This document shows, in pieces, positions 58,201-64,000 of a stretch of 64,000 nt of DNA. Source of the stretch: Apostichopus japonicus. Lineage: Eukaryota > Echinodermata > Holothuroidea > Aspidochirotida > Stichopodidae. A program made the position numbers and the translations under genes. The notes below the pieces were generated by a model. That model worked only from the letters and a program-made list of their open reading frames with translations, was not told where the DNA came from and did not search any database. Numbering within the stretch: position 1 is the stretch's first letter; every line of letters begins with the position of its first letter. Location of the stretch: assembly GCF_037975245.1 (NCBI RefSeq), contig NC_092579.1, positions 19,118,678 through 19,182,677 of the forward strand, in the 5' to 3' direction.

Positions 58201-60295
58201 TTCTTTTCCACTTATTTTATATGAGGTTGCATGTGTGGGAATTGATAGACATGGAAGCTGGCAAAGAGCGCATACTACATCAATCCAGTTGTTTTATAAT
58301 TAAGGGTTCGGACCGACGAAGAAGAAAGAATTCTTGATAAAGTAACGGACTGGCAAGTTAGCACAGCCGAAGTTAGCCTAGGCCTAAGGTAGGCGCAAAT
58401 AGGCTAGATAGATTAAGAAAAGAAAGATATGTTTGTAGCAGACAACGTTTGTTTCCTTCCCCAAAAGACCATTTTAGCATATTAGGTATGTTACATTCTG
58501 GTCAGGGATGAAGTACCCCAGTGAAGTGAGGACCAGACAGCAGAAGTTATCATAAATACTGTCATAAAAACGTAAGCAAGTTTAAAAGAAATCAGTTTCC
58601 TGTCGCTTGACCTTGAATGATTTTCTTTTTTCGTCAGGTTCGATGCGGACAGATCCGGTAACATCGATGCCAACGAGCTCGGTAATGCTTTCAGAACGTT
58701 TGGTTATGTCTTGTAAGTATATCAGTCACATTTGCTATTATTTTCATCAAAGGACACTGACGAGGACATTAAAAGTATATTCCATTAAATCAACAAATGC
58801 CACAGTTCGACATTCCTACATTCTTCACTTTAGATGTTCTTTTTATTGTCAAAACCATCAAAGGCAAACTTGATTCAACTGTGAAATATTCGATTTTAAA
58901 GAAACTTTTCAAAAACTAGACAAGGATTCTACTCTCCACGTTCACAGCAGCCCTGCAGAGTTTGATTTCCATAGGCTAGCAGTTTTCTTCCCTTTTCCTA
59001 TAAAATTGTAACATAAAAATCAAATAAAATTGGTATTGTTCACTTCATCTCAAAGGTGGTCTTATTGAACAAATTATGGAGTAAGTCAAAGTGGATTTAT
59101 ATTGTTTTCCCTGAAGAATGCTTTGTTAAGCAATGACCATGTGAACCGTGTAAACCTGTGCATAAGTATTACGTTGCCATGGAAAATGTCGGTTTCATAA
59201 GGATAACAAATCAATTTAATTTTTTGTATATCACTTCAATGTTTTTTTTGTCTCAAATATTGATTTTTTTTTTGTACATCACTTCAATGTTTTTTTTCCT
59301 CAAATTTTGATTTTTTTTTTGTACATCAATTCAATGTTTTTTTTTCAAATGTTGATTTTTTTTGTACATCAGTTCAATGTTTTTTTTTCAAATGTTGATT
59401 TTTTTTGTACATCACTTCAATGTTTTTTTTTTTTCAAATGTTGATTTTATCGTAAATCACTTCAATGTTTTTTCTTTTAGATCACCACAGTTCTGTGTCA
59501 TGATCGTGAGGAAGTTTGACCGAGACAATCGCAACACAATCAACTTTGACGACTTCATCCAGGTGTGCGTCATGTTGAAGGGTCTCAGTGAAGCCTTCAA
59601 AAACAAAGACACAAACAGGACTGGTACAATCAATATCCACTATGAACAGGTACGTGTAGGAAATGACTTTCTTCTTCTATTTTTAAAAGGTCAAACCACT
59701 TCCTCCTATCCGTATTTGTATTGGCAAAGATATGAAAAATTCAAAAATTTGGAGATTCATTGTAATATTGAACTCAGTTTTTCTCAGTGGAAATTCTCTC
59801 AGCAAAAAAATTGCATATTGATGAATCTTCTAAATACAGAGAACATTGAAATACAAAGATCAATTCCAAGTGTATCACATTTCAAGGACAAATCAACAAG
59901 GTGATGATAACAGGAACATAAAGTTTTGAAGAACCTTTGCTAAGGTGACTTCACAGTGGAAGAACTGAAGGTTTAGCTAGTCAAAATAGGTTACAAACCA
60001 TAAATCACATCTCGAGTTAGGGAAAAAACATTTTTTATTTTCAGTATTTTACTGTAAGTTGTTCATTGTGACCATTCACTGATACTACAGAGTCTCTCTG
60101 AAGTCCAGAACCTTCTGATTTTTATAATTATTGTATCCATCTTCACTTAAAAGAAGTGCTCTTTACTAGTATCTGGTAATGTTTGGGATTTTGACAAATT
60201 TTCAGTTAACCTTACATGTAAAGGTGTGTTTGTTAGAATACTATTTTTTCTTATTTCAGTTTCTGGAGATGGTTTTGGAGAATGCAATACACTAG
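52283..60295 (+). CDS. PEF1: Peflin (penta-EF-hand protein), complete, 7 exons per transcript
   Basis: The exons are 52283-52339, 53278-53619, 55489-55616, 57886-57960, 58638-58712, 59481-59649 and 60260-60295. They total 882 nt (293 aa; human 284). The first 133 residues are Pro/Gly/Gln/Tyr-rich with QQTPPGGY repeats. WFQ then leads into five EF-hands. EF1 loop D136-E147 (DVDHSNSITALE), EF2 D173-E184 and EF3 D203-E214 (DADRSGNIDANE) keep Ca2+ ligands. EF4 ends with Asp. EF5 (from D269) is non-canonical, as in the family, where it mediates dimerisation. Peflin pairs with ALG-2 and acts at ER exit sites and as a CUL3-KLHL12 co-adaptor. The start has a good context (ACCATGG). Intron 1 appears to use a GC donor (TAT|GCAAGT), since no in-frame GT joins exon 1 to exon 2. 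A second version of exon 3 exists at 54194-54321. Confidence 0.93.
53338..53530 (+). repeat. Coding minisatellite in peflin exon 2
   Basis: Four to five in-frame 24-bp units encode QQTPPGGY (CAACAAACCCCTCC core). Two 24-bp GGTGCACCCACTGG units follow (GYGGAPT). The units differ mostly by synonymous changes, so the protein repeat is probably constrained while copy number could vary between individuals. Confidence 0.85.
54194..54321 (+). CDS. PEF1: Alternative EF-hand-1 exon of peflin (duplicated exon 3)
   Basis: This 128-nt open segment is flanked by AAAATTACAG and AG|GTTGGG, so it has both splice sites. It has exactly the length and phases (0 in, 2 out) of the standard exon 3 at 55489-55616. 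The translations share about 23 of 43 residues, including NxNW, TF, C, MI and FD at matching positions. The EF1 loop reads NVSRNGSIKAEE in place of DVDHSNSITALE: ligand positions 1 and 3 change from Asp to Asn and Ser, while 12 stays Glu. The first residues of the EF2 loop become DQKR instead of DKDR, losing ligand 3. No stop and no frameshift despite this divergence. It is probably a mutually exclusive exon giving a Ca2+-insensitive EF1/EF2 isoform; a pseudo-exon is the alternative. Confidence 0.75.
56979..57045. repeat. Compound inverted repeat in a peflin intron
   Basis: Outer arms CGAAGAAGTTTATGGCTA and TAGCCATAAACTTCTTTG enclose two direct copies of GGCTAC(G/A)ATTCTAGCC, each of which is itself a small hairpin. 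The structure could extrude as a cruciform. It lies about 110 bp upstream of the hAT MITE. Confidence 0.7.
57157..57483. mobile_element. 327-bp hAT-type MITE in a peflin intron
   Basis: Inverted termini CAGGGGTTCCCTAAC and GTTAGGGAAACCCTG are flanked by a perfect 8-bp duplication CTGTAGCC (57149-57156 and 57484-57491). Subterminal repeats GGGGGTTCGTG recur on the right side. The CAGGG ends plus 8-bp duplication identify a non-autonomous hAT element. No transposase fragment seen. Confidence 0.9.
59225..59480 (+). repeat. Tandem T-rich repeat ending at a peflin splice acceptor
   Basis: Six imperfect units of about 42-50 bp follow the pattern TTTTTTTTGTACATCACTTC-AATGTTTTTTTT-CAAATGTTGA. The last unit, ATCACTTCAATG then TTTTTTCTTTTAG, ends exactly at the AG of the exon that begins at 59481. 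The array therefore multiplies the polypyrimidine and branch-site region of that exon. Confidence 0.85.
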
Positions 60296-61857
60296 CTGTG
60301 TCTGTGAACTGTTCAGCTTGGATGATACCAACGACCAGATTCTGCAGTAGAAATATCTGACACAAACCAGTAGAAGCATGAGTGATGATCAGTTGGTAGC
60401 CTAACAAACATAATGTACCCAAAATATAATCCTAGCTGAATAAACTTTGACATGCATTGCATGGTAGTGTAGATTAAACATTTTTCCATCTGTTTTTGAA
60501 TTTGCAAAACAACAAAACAAAAGAGGTTTATATGAATTGAGTAGCTTATGTGATGGGATCTCCTGTAAATATCGTACAGATTGAATCAAGTCTCTTTAAT
60601 TAAGTACTTTCTCACTTAGATTGTTAGTCAGTTCTTCTTCTGAACTGCCTTCTTCCATGTACTGTTTGTATTCGTACAGTAAAAATGTGACTATTAAAGA
60701 AGAATTTGTTTCTTAAACAATATTATTCTTTACAAGTTTTTATATATTATTAATCATTTAACGTTACTATTGAAAATAAAAGTTGTTAAGCAATGCATGA
60801 AAAATTATTTTGATTAGCGATGGTCCTCAGCTTTTTTTATTGCCTTGTTTTTGTATCAGTAAAATCTGGCTCGAGTCAAATTGATCCAACTGTAGGCCTC
60901 AAATTTGACATGTTATTAAGATAAGTTTCTCTTTAGAAAAAAAATGTTCCGTAAGAAACAAAAATACACACGGTTTTTGTAATCTTTTCATTAAAAAGTA
61001 TGTTACAAGCAACAAAGGATGATGGATGTCTCAGCTATTTTATTCACTGCTGATTGTATTAATATATTAAGAATCATTTCCATACAATAAATTGTGTCTC
61101 ACGGAGTGTTTTAAAGGTTTTTCTAAAGTTAATTTAAAGTAAAACATAGATGTTGACTCTATACTTTTTGCATGAAGAAATCCTGTAGCTGAGACTTCCA
61201 AACAACTCACAGACAATTCTGAGATGATTAAACCTTAGATGTTATAATTACCAAGGGATATGGGTAATAATCTTGGTTTTCCTTCTTTTTCTTGAAATTT
61301 CAATCAGAGTTCAGAGGTCGTACTTTGAAATAATTTCTTATCAATTTCCCATCGAATCATCTCAATACATTGTGTAACGATAGAGGGATATTGCACTGTT
61401 AGTCTGCAAGAGGACCATACAGGGCAAACTGCAAACCTTGATAGTTGACAAAATAAATAATGTATATAAATACCATACTTCATTTCATTTGTTATTTTCT
61501 TAGTACCCAGAATACTGGCAAGAGTTTTGATTCCTTGCCGGAGGCAGAAGGAATCCATGGGATTGTGTGTGTGGTCCTTGCTTGTAAACACCGTAACTCA
61601 AAAAGCTCATGGTGGATTAACTTCCTACTCTGTATGTGGATCTGTCTTATTGAGTACAAGAACCCCTTTCGTTGTCTGTGAAGTTCAACGGTCTTTTGGG
61701 GTGAACAGGGGTCAAAGTCGGCAAACTTTGTAAACATGATAACTCAAAAAAATACATCTTTGTTGAATGCAGCAGCATCCTCAGGAGATATTCTCAAATT
61801 TTTAACCCCTTCGGCCTTCAGGCTATTCACCTTCTCTTGACAAAACATCTTGACATG
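60296..61857. other. Convergent interval between PEF1 and BRAT1
   Basis: The interval presumably holds the peflin 3' UTR, with candidate AATAAA signals at 60439-60444 and 60775-60780, and the BRAT1 3' UTR on the other strand. No conserved coding sequence or structured repeat was recognised. Confidence 0.5.
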
Positions 61858-63548
61858 TCAATAGCAATCAATGTCCTGATTGGCATTTGACACCTTGTCA
61901 GTAGCATAGAGGATTTCTTGTAGCAATGGAGCCATTTTCTCGGATGATGCCTCCAGACATCCCCTGTAGGTTTCCTCAATTCCATACCCCTCCAGGTTTT
62001 TCAACTCTTTCCTTAACTTTTCAACCTCACTGGAGGGAATGGCACTGTCCTTAACAGAATCTCCTTTTGAGATGTATTCACAGAGTTCTTCGAGGTGTCT
62101 TCTTATATCGCTCAGAATCTCACAAGCCCTTTCGCAGACTGTTGTGTCCTCATCTGAAAGCTTCTCAAGTAGAAGATTGAAGAAAGTATGATTATGTAAC
62201 ATCTTTATCCAACTCAACTTCTCCAGGACGACATTGTCCTTACTCTCGCCATGACAACAAAGTACTTGGTCTACTTTTGAATCAAGTTTGCAAGGGTAGT
62301 TTCCATCACCAAGGCCAGTCTCCATTTCAAATACTGCTGCATACTCTGGGGTATTAGATGAATCCTTCAGAGGCCCATTATTTGGTGTAACCGAAGTGGA
62401 TTGGTTCCCATCCACAATGTGGACTGACTCTCGAATATGCTCCACAGGAATAGTTTCACCCTTTCCACAGTCAGTCTTTGTTGTCAAGCCCGAAGTTAAC
62501 TGTAATCCAGGAACGATAGCCGTATAAAACTCTCCCCAGAATTCCAATGCTGATAATTTCACTTCCCAGTCAAAATCTCTTGTTGCCGTGACAACAGCTA
62601 AGAAAACCACTTCTGCAATTGTTGAACACTGGTCAACTGTAAAAGGGCAATGGAAATTAATATCATTAGATGGTGCACATGGATATACAGGTCTATCTAC
62701 ATGGAGGCAGATTTAAGTGGAAAATTTCCTAAATTCATAGTTTGCAATCATAGTGCCAGCAACAAGGTAATAATTGAATACACATTTGTCTTCTTTTTTT
62801 AGCAGGAAAGCTTAGAATACTATCCAAAATCAGTTACAGCTTGGCCAGCTAGTATCACTACACTCACTGGAGAATACTTCTTTTGTTTTGTACTTCAAAT
62901 GCACTGAAAGTAGCATCAATTTTATTATTCACAGCATATACGGTAAGGTAAGGGAGGGGGGTGGGAGAGGGTGGTGAACTATCCATTTTCAACCTCACAC
63001 AAAAAGTTAAAAGTAGCTACTAGCACAACTTTGCATGTAGAAATGTGTGGGGTGGGGGGGGGGGTGGGGGTGCTCTCAGACCCTGTGCATGAGCAGTCAG
63101 CTTCAACAACCCCAGTGCCTCACCCCCTGGTTTATAAAATCCTGGAACCGTCCCTGTGGTACTACACAAATGACCTCACTCATGGTAACTGATACATGAT
63201 TAGATGTCAAACATAATAAAAAAAGTCAAATCAATCAAGGTAAAACAGTCTTTCTTGCTAAAGGAAACATTTTCCCCACTTTATGAGAGGTTTGGGTAAC
63301 TATGTAAAAAATGATACACATGTGGGAAGGTGAGTTTTCACATGCCAAAACCTAATAGTTATTTTGGTAAAGATGAAATTACCTAAGGTAACCCTCCAAT
63401 CTTTATCCGATTCTTGATGTGACAGTACACTGAATCTGATCCAGCCTTCCTTCTTAATCCATGTGCAATACAGACTCATGGCCGCGCGTCTAGCGAATCC
63501 ACCGGAATCGGTCATTATCACCAGGGTGACCTTTCTAGCAATGTCGAT
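61858..63548 (-). CDS. BRAT1: BRAT1, last two exons (gene continues beyond the right edge)
   Basis: The exons in transcript order are 63548-63383 (166 nt) and 62636-61858 (779 nt). They join in phase (G|TT) to give the last 314 residues. The match to human BRAT1 lies in FDWEVKLSALEFWGEF (human LDWEVRAQGLEL), the following helix DEDTTVCERACEIL (human DRPVAQKSCDLL) and the C-terminus LLQEIL-to-DCY (human LLQDML-to-DCY). The HEAT-like C-terminal part here is interrupted by an acidic, Ser/Asn-rich insert (about 90 residues). BRAT1 stabilises the INTS9-INTS11 endonuclease module and was first described as a BRCA1/ATM partner. Upstream exons were not found between 63549 and 64000, so they lie outside the window. 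The terminal Cys-Tyr is preserved. Confidence 0.88.
63128..63158. mobile_element. Remnant transposon end in a BRAT1 intron
   Basis: AATCCTGGAACCGTCCCTG resembles a terminal inverted repeat of the CAGGGACGG type. G-rich DNA and a Pro-rich open frame to its left (62950-63120) fit the interior of a truncated element. No partner end was identified. Confidence 0.35.
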
Positions 63549-64000
63549 CTGCATTGATGATGTAAAAGAGAAGTATAGGACTTATTGAAATGTGAAGATA
63601 AGGAAGCATTAAGACTAATAAGAACAATGTTACAGAGAAGAATGCAATTTACATGAAATGTTTAAGAATAATGACAGGCAGAATTCTAGTCTTTGTATGT
63701 CATAGTCCAAGAAAAACTTCAGTGAAAGCTATAGCTATTCCAGGTTTTGAGATATTCTGCTTTGAAAAATTTTACCCATGGAATTTAAATTTCAGACCGA
63801 AATGTTAAGGTTAACTTGGTGTGAACATTTCTTCAACTCAACCAAAAGATAATTCTTCTAATTTCACATGAACAACAAAGTAGCCTTGAATGACATTCAA
63901 CACCATTTATGGTTGACATATTTGTAATTATTATTTGTATTGTTATTTGTATTATAAAAATACAAGCTGGACTAATAGCACACAACATGTGAGCACTAAT

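Noticed and set aside
61304-61737. Overlapping 70-95 codon open frames on both strands
   Set aside because: No motif, no conserved splice context, and located in the convergent 3' UTR interval of PEF1 and BRAT1.
62971-63192. 73-codon plus-strand open frame
   Set aside because: Composed of G-rich low-complexity DNA and a transposon-end remnant in a BRAT1 intron.

Overview
The window is AT-rich animal nuclear DNA. It carries six multi-exon, vertebrate-like protein-coding genes with introns of about 0.1-4 kb, tRNA-derived SINEs, many small hAT-type DNA transposons, interstitial telomere-like repeats and minisatellites. Gene content, intron structure and repeat types fit an invertebrate deuterostome, most likely an echinoderm; the species cannot be fixed from the sequence alone. 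Every coding model was built by joining exons by hand from reading frame, splice sites and similarity to remembered human family members. All exon phases close without a frameshift.

Layout. 1-12425: no recognised gene; three hAT-like elements (one nested in another), one older inverted-repeat element, and three copies of a cloverleaf-like inverted-repeat motif. 12426-19675 (-): ZNF207/BuGZ, complete, 8 coding exons, 482 aa. 19676-23155: intergenic. 23156-26983 (-): CYBC1/Eros, the NADPH-oxidase cytochrome b chaperone, 5 exons, 201 aa. 27729-39413 (+): NOL11, a nucleolar pre-rRNA transcription and processing factor, 15 exons, 644 aa, divergent from CYBC1 across a 745-bp gap. 39414-42030: tandem repeat, then AT-rich intergenic DNA. 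42031-50575 (-): MEIOB, the meiotic ssDNA-binding OB-fold protein, 12 exons, 493 aa. 50576-52282: head-to-head gap. 52283-60295 (+): PEF1/peflin, a penta-EF-hand protein, 7 exons used per transcript, 293 aa, with an apparent duplicated, mutually exclusive EF-hand exon. 60296-61857: intergenic. 61858 to the right edge (-): the 3' end of BRAT1, last two exons, ending in the family's Cys-Tyr C-terminus.

The genes are unrelated housekeeping, immune or meiotic genes rather than an operon or pathway. ZNF207, CYBC1 and NOL11 all lie on human chromosome 17, so the left half looks like a conserved ancestral linkage block.

The most novel observations are: (i) two equal-length, same-phase versions of the peflin EF-hand 1 exon, where the upstream copy has lost Ca2+ ligands and reading frame forces use of exactly one; (ii) three dispersed copies of a four-way-junction motif whose stems differ in sequence but still pair; (iii) a mini-transposon in NOL11 intron 1 with 9-11 bp target duplication and a telomere-like core; (iv) a tandem repeat that carries the 3' splice site of a peflin exon; (v) a recursive-splice-type junction in MEIOB.
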